NCBI GenBank assembly: GCA_002435365.1
Contig: DJMM01000063.1
Location: 1-35,557, forward strand
Source: Ignavibacteriales bacterium UBA6490
GTDB lineage: Bacteria; Bacteroidota; Ignavibacteria; Ignavibacteriales; Ignavibacteriaceae
Direction of reading: 5' to 3'
Length of the DNA stretch: 35,557 nucleotides
Shown here: piece after piece, positions 8,593-15,972 of the stretch
Layout of the letters: the number at the start of each line of letters is the position of its first letter
How positions within the stretch are numbered: position 1 is the stretch's first letter
Made by a program: the position numbers and the translations under genes
Notes under the pieces: generated by a model
Seen by the model: only the letters and a program-made list of their open reading frames with translations
Told to the model about the DNA's origin: nothing
Databases searched by the model: none

Positions 8593-10320
8593 ATGAATAC
8601 AAAATTAAACCTGTACGATGTACCCCGTATAGCCTCCATTCAGGATATGGTTATCCAATCTGCAAAAAAATATGCTCATAAAACCGCATTGGAGGACCTT
8701 TCCAAAACACCGATTCCTTTAGTTACATATTCACAGCTTCTTGACAATATTCTCAGGTTCGGACAAGCACTGAGAAATCTTGGCCTGAAGGAACGGGCGC
8801 ATATTGCCGTAATCGGCGAAAACAGGATTCAGTGGGGACTGACCTATTTGACGGCCATGCTGTTTAATTACGTCATAGTACCGATTGATAAAAATCTTAA
8901 CAACAGCGAAATCATGAATATTATTCATGAAAGCGATTCAGAGGCAATTGTTTTTTCGTCTGCCTTTGAATCTCTTTTCAGCGAAGAGCGGTCTGTGCTT
9001 AAAAAGCTCAGGCTATATATAAACATGGATGCCGAAATGCATCAGGATTTTTATAAATCGATGACTGAGCTTATTAATGGAACAGCCGCTCCTTCGGTCA
9101 ATGCGCTCCCCCGTATAAATCCTGATGATATGGCTGAAATAATTTTCACCTCGGGTTCGCTGGGAAGGGCGAAGGGAGTTATGCTTTCACAGAAAAACCT
9201 CGCATCAAACCTGATGGCAATGACAAGTATGGTTTACCTTGATCCGGGCGACCGCTTTCTTTCTGTTCTGCCAATACATCATACTTATGAGTGCACCTGC
9301 GGATTTTTATGTCCTCTTTTCGCCGGTTGTTCAATTCACTATGCGCGTTCCCTTAAAACAGTTACAGAAGACCTTCAAAAAGTTAAGGCGACAATACTGC
9401 TTGCTGTGCCCCTGCTTTATGACAAAGTTTATAAAAAGATAAGTAAGGGAATAAGCGAAGACAAAAAGAAGGCCAGGCTTGTGCCTCCGCTTATCAGAAT
9501 GACAAACTTTCTTCAGAGTGCCGGATTAAAAGGGATAAAGAAAAAAGTTTTTCACGAGCTCCATGAAAAATTCGGCGGCGCTATAAGAATATTTATTGCC
9601 GGAGGAGCTGCCCCCGATCCTAAAGTGGCAAAAGGTCTCCGGGATCTTGGATTTACATTCATTCAGGGATACGGTTTAACGGAAACCGCCCCCATTCTTG
9701 CACTGAATCAGCTCAACCGGTTCAGAGACGATTCGGCTGGATTAGTAATGCCGGGGGTAACTATTAAAATTAATGATCCGGATCAGGACGGTGTTGGAGA
9801 AATTTATGCAAAAGGATCAAACGTAATGCTGGGTTACTATAAAAACACAAAGCTTACAGAGGATTCTTTTGACGGCGAGTGGTTCAAGACCGGTGATCTT
9901 GGTTATTTCGGCAGCGACGACTTCCTGCATATAAGCGGAAGAAAGAAAAATGTTATTATAGCAAATAACGGGAAAAACGTCTTCCCTGAAGAGATAGAAG
10001 ATATACTCAACCGGAGTCCCTTTATACAGGAATCTCTGGTGTATGGCGAAAAAGACGCGAAGCATGATGAGATAATCGCAGTTCAAATATTTACGGATGC
10101 GGAGGGTTTTATTGAGTATTCCGAAAGAAACAATTTACAGATTACCGAGGAACTGATACACAATACCATTTCCCATGCCGTTAAAGAAACAAACAAAGAA
10201 CTGCCTAATTATAAACAGATAAAAAAATTCTATATAAGGGAAAAAGAATTCGAGAAGACCACCACCCAGAAGATTAAAAGATATCTGGTTGATAAAAACA
10301 CTGTAAAGGCTTCAGAGTAA
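8593..10320 (+). CDS. AMP-dependent synthetase, long-chain acyl-CoA ligase-like
   Basis: This 575-residue cytosolic or membrane-associated ANL-family enzyme would activate a carboxylic acid with ATP to an acyl-adenylate and then to acyl-CoA. The core motifs are present in order: phosphate loop FTSGSLGRAKGVMLS (about 186-200), GYGLTETAPIL (about 358-368), WFKTGDLGYF (about 431-440), RKKNVIIANNGKNVFPEEIE (about 453-472) and a C-terminal lysine in TQKIKRY. The phosphate loop has SLGRAKG where most members have TTGxPKG, but the catalytic lysine is kept. Overall layout and length (about 560-620 for FadD/FAA-type ligases) favour long-chain fatty acids. An AGGA element lies eight bases before the ATG. 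It is followed by a convergent gene, so it is probably monocistronic. Confidence 0.92.
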   Translation: MNTKLNLYDVPRIASIQDMVIQSAKKYAHKTALEDLSKTPIPLVTYSQLLDNILRFGQALRNLGLKERAHIAVIGENRIQWGLTYLTAMLFNYVIVPIDKNLNNSEIMNIIHESDSEAIVFSSAFESLFSEERSVLKKLRLYINMDAEMHQDFYKSMTELINGTAAPSVNALPRINPDDMAEIIFTSGSLGRAKGVMLSQKNLASNLMAMTSMVYLDPGDRFLSVLPIHHTYECTCGFLCPLFAGCSIHYARSLKTVTEDLQKVKATILLAVPLLYDKVYKKISKGISEDKKKARLVPPLIRMTNFLQSAGLKGIKKKVFHELHEKFGGAIRIFIAGGAAPDPKVAKGLRDLGFTFIQGYGLTETAPILALNQLNRFRDDSAGLVMPGVTIKINDPDQDGVGEIYAKGSNVMLGYYKNTKLTEDSFDGEWFKTGDLGYFGSDDFLHISGRKKNVIIANNGKNVFPEEIEDILNRSPFIQESLVYGEKDAKHDEIIAVQIFTDAEGFIEYSERNNLQITEELIHNTISHAVKETNKELPNYKQIKKFYIREKEFEKTTTQKIKRYLVDKNTVKASE

Positions 10321-10454
10321 TTTCTGTGCCTGTGAAAAACACTCCGTAATCCCGGAGATTAAATTCGGGAAGTGAACAGATTGGCTGCATAGGCCTAAAT
10401 TTTAGTGGTCTCTTATTAATCGGGCTGCACGGATCCGGAGGATTAAGCCGTTTA

Positions 10455-11048
10455 TTAATCGGATTTTTTAAGTTTACCGTTTTTAATATCCTCAATGGTA
10501 ATGCCGGACAATACAGACCTGTCGTCTTTTGTAACGTCATCTGCGGACATAAATTCATCTTTGTGCTTTATAAGCAGCCATTCTTTTTCCCCCCTGTTCT
10601 TCATTTTGACAAGCACAAATTCCCCTTTTAGTTTTTTCCCCTCCATCACAAATTTAATATCGCCTTTGTTTAACCCCTCGCGGATCAGATTTTCGCTCTC
10701 GTTTTTATCACTCGTACCAATCGCATGATATGTGCCGGAGTCCCAGACAATCACTTCACCCGCACCATATTCACCTTTGGGAATTGATCCTTCAAAATCC
10801 TTGTAATCATATGGGTGGTCCTCCACCATCATGGCCAGTCTCTTGTCTGCGGAGTTCAGTGATGGGCCTTTAGGTACTGCCCAGCTTTTCAGTACTCCGT
10901 CAAGCTCAAGCCGCAAATCATAATGAAGGCGTGTGGCGGCATGCTTCTGCACAACAAAAACAAGGTTACCACCGGAGCTTTTCTTTATTCCTTCCGGTTC
11001 TGTGGTCTTTTTAAAGTCTCTTTTTTCTTTATATTTTTCTAAAGCCAT
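10455..11048 (-). CDS. Stand-alone LigD-type 3'-phosphoesterase domain protein
   Basis: This 197-residue protein matches the N-terminal 3'-phosphoesterase module of bacterial DNA ligase D. The active-site residues known for Pseudomonas LigD are all present: KHxAxRLHYDLRLE with His36, His42, Asp44 and Arg46, then DHPYDY with His78 and Tyr82. The SIPKGEYGAGEV segment that follows is also typical. The enzyme trims 3'-phosphates or single ribonucleotides from DNA ends during end joining. There is no ligase or polymerase domain on the chain, and neither Ku nor LigD is in the window, so it may act in a separate repair step or with partners elsewhere. It is convergent with the acyl-CoA ligase and divergent from a DNA methyltransferase gene. 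Confidence 0.92.
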   Translation of the reverse strand: MALEKYKEKRDFKKTTEPEGIKKSSGGNLVFVVQKHAATRLHYDLRLELDGVLKSWAVPKGPSLNSADKRLAMMVEDHPYDYKDFEGSIPKGEYGAGEVIVWDSGTYHAIGTSDKNESENLIREGLNKGDIKFVMEGKKLKGEFVLVKMKNRGEKEWLLIKHKDEFMSADDVTKDDRSVLSGITIEDIKNGKLKKSD

Positions 11049-11246
11049 TGTAGCGTCCCGGTTTCTTATTTAAGTGGTTTTGAGGTTAATTGCGGATAAA
11101 AATAGAATATTTCTCCGAATCTTCATAGTTTTGTCCATTTTAGGACTTAGTATATCACAATATCCTGATTCTTGCCCTTCTTCCATATTCTTGTTTGTTA
11201 TTGAATGACCACCATTTTTATCTTATCTTTAATCATAGAATTTTAG

Positions 11247-12341
11247 ATGTGCCGAATGGACTCCGCCTTAATACTTAAATATCTGGAAAAAATTCTTGAG
11301 AAGGATGAGCCTTCCGAAATTAACCAGCAGGTGGACGAACTTATTTCTATTCTCAAGAACACGCTTTCACCCGAAAATGATATTTTCAATGAACCCGGCG
11401 AAAATTTTCTCTTTGTAATAGACGAACTTAACAATATCAGGGAGACATATAGCGCCGAAAGAAAAAAGTATTACCTGAACAGGGTTATCAAAAGCCTTAC
11501 CGAAGTTAAGACAACTTATTTTAACGACATTAATCTGAACAGGTGGAAAGAGTATAAAGATCTTAAAACCGAAAGCCTGTGGCTGTTTTCTAAAAGAGAC
11601 CGGACCGGATCCCATTCCGGTAAATACTGGGGCAATTTTATTCCCCAGATTCCCAACCAGCTTTTAAGAAGATATACCAAAAGGGGGGACTGGGTTCTGG
11701 ATCCTTTTTCGGGAGGAGGCACCACGCTGATTGAATGTAAGCGCCTCTGCCGGAATTCGCTTGGACTGGAGATTTCTCCCGAAGCCGTGAGCGAGGCTTC
11801 TGAAAAGATTCTGGCCCAGGAGGGAGATTCAGACATAACAACAGACATACTAACCGCAAACAGCCTCACTTTTGATTATGAAGCATATCTTAAAAAGAGG
11901 GGAGTAACCGGTTTTCAATTTGTTGTTCTGCATCCTCCATACTGGGATATTATAAAGTTCTCAGATGATCCGGATGACCCTTCCAACTGTACCGAACCGG
12001 ATGATTATCTTAGATTGCTAGGTGCTCTTACAGACAGAATTTACGATCTCCTGGATGAAGGAAGATATCTTGCCCTGGTTATCGGGGACAAATATAATAA
12101 GGGCGAATGGACGCCGCTCGGCTTTTATGCTATGCAGGAAATAATGAAAAGGGGCATGAAATTAAAATCGGTTATTATTAAAAACTTTGAAGAAACCCGG
12201 GGCAAAATGCAGCAAAAGGAGCTGTGGCGCTACCGTGCCCTGGCCGGCGGCTTTTATATTTTTAAACATGAATATATCTTCCTCTTCAGGAAACCACCCA
12301 CAAGAAAACCTGATAAAAATGATCCGCCTGAGACAAATTAA
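11247..12341 (+). CDS. Orphan DNA methyltransferase (N4/N6 amino class)
   Basis: This 364-residue protein has the S-adenosylmethionine-binding motif I at residues 152-159 (DPFSGGGT) and catalytic motif IV at 229-233 (HPPYW). That order (I before IV) and the PPY core are those of DNA N6-adenine/N4-cytosine methyltransferases. His stands in the first position, where D, N or S is usual. A conserved approach sequence, GNFIPQIPNQLLRRYTKRGD (129-148), is seen in this family. The first 110 residues are charged and helical and may recognise DNA. No restriction endonuclease gene is adjacent, so it is an orphan enzyme unless the partner lies elsewhere. The first ATG was taken; an in-frame ATG at 11256 is equally possible. 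Its 3' end overlaps the next gene. An RNA target cannot be excluded. Confidence 0.82.
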   Translation: MCRMDSALILKYLEKILEKDEPSEINQQVDELISILKNTLSPENDIFNEPGENFLFVIDELNNIRETYSAERKKYYLNRVIKSLTEVKTTYFNDINLNRWKEYKDLKTESLWLFSKRDRTGSHSGKYWGNFIPQIPNQLLRRYTKRGDWVLDPFSGGGTTLIECKRLCRNSLGLEISPEAVSEASEKILAQEGDSDITTDILTANSLTFDYEAYLKKRGVTGFQFVVLHPPYWDIIKFSDDPDDPSNCTEPDDYLRLLGALTDRIYDLLDEGRYLALVIGDKYNKGEWTPLGFYAMQEIMKRGMKLKSVIIKNFEETRGKMQQKELWRYRALAGGFYIFKHEYIFLFRKPPTRKPDKNDPPETN

Positions 12342-12534
12342 AAAAATTGTTGTCGCCGTAATCGGTTCCACCATCCTGCTTATCGGTCTGCTTCTGATAG
12401 TCTTACCGGGACCCGCATTTATCGTAATACCAATCGGACTCGGAATTCTGGCAACCGAATTTATCTGGGCCAGAAAACTACTTGATAAGTTTAAAGAAGG
12501 TTTGAAGACAGGAAAGGATAAAATCTTTAAATAA
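12319..12534 (+). CDS. Small PGPGW-family membrane protein
   Basis: This 71-residue protein starts MIRLRQIKKI and has two close hydrophobic spans (about 9-28 and 33-47) joined by a loop, LLLIVLPGPAFIVIPIGLGIL. It then continues ATEFIWARKLLDKFKEG. The LPGPxxxxxPxGLxxLATEFxWARxxL pattern identifies the PGPGW family of small membrane proteins of unknown function. The start at 12319 overlaps the methyltransferase end by 23 bp. Longer in-frame starts exist (12268, 12187), but they only add residues that overlap the methyltransferase and do not look like family sequence. Overlap suggests co-transcription with the methyltransferase, but no functional link is known. Confidence 0.8.
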   Translation: MIRLRQIKKIVVAVIGSTILLIGLLLIVLPGPAFIVIPIGLGILATEFIWARKLLDKFKEGLKTGKDKIFK

Positions 12535-12581
12535 CCGGTTCGTCTCCCGATACGGTTGATGTTCTCCCGACATTTACGAAA

Positions 12582-12941
12582 TTAAAAGAATAAGAAGTAT
12601 GCCCCCACGGGCTCCTTCTTTTGCTTCCTGATCAGCAGGAAAACGAAGCTCAATATTATAAGATGCGAAACAAGAAAAAATCCCTTAAGTATACCCGGAC
12701 TGAAGAGAAAATATAAGATTATCAGCAAAGGGATATACTTAAAATATTTTCTGTTCTTGCCCATTATTTTATCCCCGATTTTTGCCATCAGAATAAGAGT
12801 AAAAAAATTATAGGCTATAAACTGATCGGCAATCCATAACCCCCTGAAACTAAAACTGCAAATAATCAGGACTATAGCAAGACCGGTATACCAGTAGCCG
12901 GGCTTGTTGAAGAGTGAACTGTTTTCTTTGGCGTTATTCAT
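12582..12941 (-). CDS. Unrecognised small integral membrane protein
   Basis: I do not recognise this 119-residue protein. It has about four hydrophobic spans: roughly 17-33, 38-54, 66-80 and 85-103. It ends in a basic cytosol-like stretch (RKQKKEPVGAYFLFF). The start chosen (MNNAKENSS) at 12941 overlaps the stop of the upstream exported-protein gene by 8 bp, which fits translational coupling. A longer in-frame opening 12 codons upstream would run deeper into the neighbour. The pair with the next gene is the only context clue. Confidence 0.6.
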   Translation of the reverse strand: MNNAKENSSLFNKPGYWYTGLAIVLIICSFSFRGLWIADQFIAYNFFTLILMAKIGDKIMGKNRKYFKYIPLLIILYFLFSPGILKGFFLVSHLIILSFVFLLIRKQKKEPVGAYFLFF

Positions 12942-13368
12942 AGTTGCAATAGGGGGGACAAAGATAACCGAACTCAAGGGTGAAATTGCCGTTAGTTAGC
13001 GTAAGAACATTTTTTCTCTTCTCTATTATTACAGAACTCCCGGAATTTTTATTTATAAGTTCATTAATCACTTCTGAGCTGTATACATGAAACACCTCAT
13101 CGCCTTTCAGGACTCCATGTAGCGGGTAAAGAATTTCTTTCCGCTCATTTGAAATAAATAAAATTTTGCTGTTCAGGGAAAAGAAGAGATATGATGATGA
13201 CTGGAGATAATCCTTAAGTAAGGCCGGGGCAAACTGAATTCCATATTCTGCTTTACCAAAAAGGTTTTCGGCCTCTGCGGAATCTATAATTTTACCTGCC
13301 GTAACCTGGGAAAATGCAAGCGGAGAAAGAGAAATAAAAAGTGCGGCTAAAATAATTGTTTTTTTCAT
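12934..13368 (-). CDS. Unrecognised exported protein with C-terminal CPPYC
   Basis: This 144-residue protein has a clear signal peptide (MKKTIILAALFISLSPLAFS, then Q21). The mature part of about 124 residues is a mixed alpha/beta sequence ending GYLCPPYCNYE. The two cysteines three residues apart, almost at the C-terminus, are the only distinctive motif; they could form a disulfide or bind a metal. AAGGATG precedes the ATG. A strong terminator hairpin lies only about 20 bp upstream of the start, so expression may depend on read-through or on a weak promoter inside the short gap. It overlaps the following membrane-protein gene by 8 bp. Family and function unknown. Confidence 0.65.
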   Translation of the reverse strand: MKKTIILAALFISLSPLAFSQVTAGKIIDSAEAENLFGKAEYGIQFAPALLKDYLQSSSYLFFSLNSKILFISNERKEILYPLHGVLKGDEVFHVYSSEVINELINKNSGSSVIIEKRKNVLTLTNGNFTLEFGYLCPPYCNYE

Positions 13369-13386
13369 TTCGGCATCCTTATAAAT

Positions 13387-13418
13387 AAAAAAGGAACCAA
13401 CACCCTGTTTTGGCTCCT
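13387..13418 (-). terminator. Strong intrinsic terminator or attenuator upstream of the 13368 gene
   Basis: On the minus strand AGGAGCCAA pairs with TTGGTTCCT (9 bp, one G-T wobble) around a 9-nt loop and runs directly into TTTTTTATTTA. It lies about 170 bp past the PAP2 gene stop and about 20 bp before the next start. It is either the end of the mnmE operon or an attenuator for the gene pair that follows. Confidence 0.75.
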
Positions 13419-13586
13419 AACCCCTACTAAATTGATCAAGTACCCGTTTGAAAGATGTCGTAAAGATAAAGTTTGATCGTATGCCGCGAATCAGTAGAAA
13501 TACCCTAAAACTACTTAGTTGTTCTGCTGAATATACGTACTTACATAAAGCTGGGAATTAAATCTGAAATGAGCTGATTCTGCCGG

Positions 13587-14348
13587 TTATAAAGCGATTC
13601 TCAAAGCAACTCCATAAGGAGTAACACAAAATTCTGCGTTTTTCTGCCCTCCGGAAACATATGAACCGATAAAATACCCCAATGAGCCGCCCAGAACTAC
13701 ATCAGAAAACCAGTGCATATTATGATAAATCCTGGCAGCACCTACCAACCCCGCGGCAGTAAACCAGGCGGCTTTCCAGAAAAAAATATCTGAATACCCG
13801 GCCATCACCGTTGATACCGCAAAAGCCAGGGTTGTATGGCCGGACACAAGTGAAGAGTGTTTCGGCGAAAGCTTAAAGGGGGTAAAAAGCAAATTGTCGT
13901 CTGTACCCAGGGGTCTATGTCTGCCGGCTGCATATTTAATAATAATGTTTATGGCGCCGGAATAAAAAGCCGCTTCGCCAAGGTCAATTCCAAGCTGGCG
14001 TATTTCCGGGTCTTCAGCAAAGAATCCGTATAAATAAGTTCCGGCGGTAAGGGCAACCGAGGATTCTATAAAGAAGTACTTGTCAATATTAAACAGGTGG
14101 CTGTTAAAGGAATTCTGGTTGCGGAGAGAAAATGATTTTATTTCTTTATCGGCAAAAAAAGATGCTGCAGAAAAAAGAAGTACTCCGCCCGTTTTTATTA
14201 AATCCGTCTCATCAAAGGAAAAAGGTGCTGCAACTATTTCGCTGCCGGTATTTAAAAATGCGGAAATGTCTGTGTACAGTGTGTCTGCAGACTGCGGGAA
14301 AATTAATTTGTTAAAACAAAAAAACAGAAGAAGAACGCGTGGCTTCAA
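13587..14348 (-). CDS. PAP2-superfamily membrane-associated lipid phosphatase
   Basis: This 253-residue protein has an N-terminal signal-like segment and several hydrophobic spans. It carries the three phosphatase blocks of the PAP2 family: K138-x6-R145-P146 (KYAAGRHRP), S169-G170-H171 and R206-x5-H212-x3-D216 (RIYHNMHWFSD). All catalytic residues are present. The usual Pro before SGH is Val and the usual Ser before Arg is Ala. Such enzymes remove phosphate from undecaprenyl pyrophosphate, phosphatidate or related lipids on the outer face of the membrane. The start is TTG at 14348, overlapping the murQ stop (TTGA) by 4 bp, so translation is probably coupled. Being last in an operon with murQ makes a cell-envelope role likely. 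Confidence 0.88.
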   Translation of the reverse strand: MKPRVLLLFFCFNKLIFPQSADTLYTDISAFLNTGSEIVAAPFSFDETDLIKTGGVLLFSAASFFADKEIKSFSLRNQNSFNSHLFNIDKYFFIESSVALTAGTYLYGFFAEDPEIRQLGIDLGEAAFYSGAINIIIKYAAGRHRPLGTDDNLLFTPFKLSPKHSSLVSGHTTLAFAVSTVMAGYSDIFFWKAAWFTAAGLVGAARIYHNMHWFSDVVLGGSLGYFIGSYVSGGQKNAEFCVTPYGVALRIAL

Positions 14349-15277
14349 TTTTTCAGTTCAATTGCTTTTCTTACGAAGCCCTCGGTTTTCTTCAGTCTTT
14401 TCTTCGCTTCCTCGGCGTTTACCTTTCCCCTTATCATAACGAGTGCGGTTTTTACATGTCCGCCGGCTTTCTGAAGATAATCAGCCGCCTCCTCATAACT
14501 AACGCCGGTAATGGTCATAACAATTCTTTTTGATCTCTCAACAAGTTTTTTGTTGGTCATCTGCAGATCGATCATCATATTCTCATATACTTTGCCAAGA
14601 CGTATCATGGAGGTGGTGGTAAGCATATTCAGCACAAGTTTTTGCGCTGTTCCGCTTTTCATCCTTGTAGAACCCATTACAACTTCCGGACCCACATAGG
14701 GACAGATTGCAACGTCGACCTCTTTTATGTTAAAATCTTTTCTTGGATTGCAGGTTATATAAAGTGTTGTTGCACCAAGCTCCTTTGCTTTCTTTACCGC
14801 ACCAACCACATACGGGGTCCTTCTGCTTGCTGCAATGCCGCACACAACATCCTTTCCGGTTACTCCGGCCTTCAAAACATCCTTTGCACCGTTCTCTTCA
14901 TAATCTTCGACCCCTTCCTGGGCTCTGAACATCGCTTCTTTTCCGCCGGCAATATAACCATCGATCATTCCAAAAGGAGTTCCGAAGGTGGGTGGACATT
15001 CGGAGGCATCTACTACTCCCAGCCTTCCGCTTGTGCCTGCACCAAAATATAAAAGCCTGCCCCCGTTCTTTAACGCTTCAACAATATGCTCAACCGCCTT
15101 CTCAATGTAAGGCAGTTCTTTTTCAACCGCAAAGGGAACTGTTTTGTCCTCATTATTGATGATCTTTAAAATCTCACCGGTGGTGCGGGCATCAATATCC
15201 ATAGAGTTAGCGTTTCTCTGTTCGGTGGATAAGCTGCTTATCTCATCGAAAAGTATCTTCTCTTTCGCAGCACTCAC
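14345..15277 (-). CDS. murQ: N-acetylmuramic acid 6-phosphate etherase
   Basis: This 310-residue cytosolic enzyme cleaves the lactyl ether of MurNAc-6-phosphate to give GlcNAc-6-phosphate and D-lactate in cell-wall recycling. The SIS-fold sugar-phosphate site is plain: YFGAGTSGRLGVVDASECPP (77-96), with the proposed catalytic Glu93 in SECPPTFG. The second acidic cluster is in AQEGVEDYEENG. CGIAASRRTPYVVGA, GPEVVMGSTRMKSGTAQK and NMMIDLQMTNKKL follow in the usual order. Length agrees with the family (about 300). Its ATG overlaps the rsmG stop by 4 bp (ATGA) and its stop overlaps the PAP2 start, so all three are likely co-translated. No MurNAc transporter or AnmK kinase gene is next to it. Confidence 0.95.
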   Translation of the reverse strand: MSAAKEKILFDEISSLSTEQRNANSMDIDARTTGEILKIINNEDKTVPFAVEKELPYIEKAVEHIVEALKNGGRLLYFGAGTSGRLGVVDASECPPTFGTPFGMIDGYIAGGKEAMFRAQEGVEDYEENGAKDVLKAGVTGKDVVCGIAASRRTPYVVGAVKKAKELGATTLYITCNPRKDFNIKEVDVAICPYVGPEVVMGSTRMKSGTAQKLVLNMLTTTSMIRLGKVYENMMIDLQMTNKKLVERSKRIVMTITGVSYEEAADYLQKAGGHVKTALVMIRGKVNAEEAKKRLKKTEGFVRKAIELKN

Positions 15278-15972
15278 TTATTTATCTCCAGCAGAATGAG
15301 TTTTTTCCCTTTTTGATTTCTAACGTTGGTGGGTTTATAGAATAAATCAAAGGTGGTCGACTTTTTAATATAAGCCTTGTATTTAATCATTGCTTTCTGA
15401 AATTCATCATCAAGGCTCCCGCCTTTCAACGCAGCAATGTAACCTTTGTCTTTCAAAAGAGGAAGCGAATATCTGAAAAGAATAATTAGTGGTACGGTTG
15501 CCCGGCTTACAACAAGATCAAAACTGTTTTTATATTTTTCAATAAACTCTGGGCTCTCAACCCTCATGTTTTCAGCTGATAAATTCCCCATCTTAAGTTT
15601 ATCGACAAAATCTTTTACTGCCTCTATTTTTTTGCCGGTGGAATCTGCAAGAACCCCGCGCAGGGTAGGGCGCATAATTGCCATGGGGATTCCCGGAAAA
15701 CCTCCGCCTGTTCCAATATCCAGAAATAAAGATATTTTTTCGGGAAGATACCTGACAATATAGGCCGAAATAAAAACATGATTTTCAATTATCGACCCGA
15801 TATCCCGCCTGGAAATTAGATTTACAGTCCCGTTTTTTTCAGCAACTAAATTAGCAAAGAAGGCAAGCCTTTCCAGCTGCATAGGATCAGGGCTGAACCC
15901 GTTTTCCCAGTAAAAAGATGTGATTTGTTTTAAATAATGCTCTTGAACATCAACCATATAAGTTCCGTGCAT
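15274..15972 (-). CDS. rsmG: 16S rRNA (guanine-527-N7)-methyltransferase
   Basis: This 232-residue Rossmann-fold enzyme (also called GidB) methylates G527 in the 530 loop of 16S rRNA. Diagnostic segments are NGTVNLISRRD (47-57) and the S-adenosylmethionine loop LDIGTGGGFPGIPMAI (84-99), with later VVSRATVPL and ALKGGSL. The start at 15972 follows the mnmG TAA stop with no spacer; an alternative Met lies five codons in. The C-terminal RNQKGKKLILLEINK is normal for the family. It sits in the conserved order mnmE-mnmG-rsmG, which in many bacteria leads on to parA-parB, but here murQ follows with a 4-bp overlap. Confidence 0.96.
   Translation of the reverse strand: MHGTYMVDVQEHYLKQITSFYWENGFSPDPMQLERLAFFANLVAEKNGTVNLISRRDIGSIIENHVFISAYIVRYLPEKISLFLDIGTGGGFPGIPMAIMRPTLRGVLADSTGKKIEAVKDFVDKLKMGNLSAENMRVESPEFIEKYKNSFDLVVSRATVPLIILFRYSLPLLKDKGYIAALKGGSLDDEFQKAMIKYKAYIKKSTTFDLFYKPTNVRNQKGKKLILLEINK

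Noticed and set aside
12187..12318. Longer PGPGW protein starting at 12187
   Set aside because: The extra residues overlap the methyltransferase and are not family-like.
12942..12977. 12-codon extension of the membrane protein ending at 12582
   Set aside because: It runs further into the upstream gene; the ATG at 12941 gives a normal 8-bp overlap.
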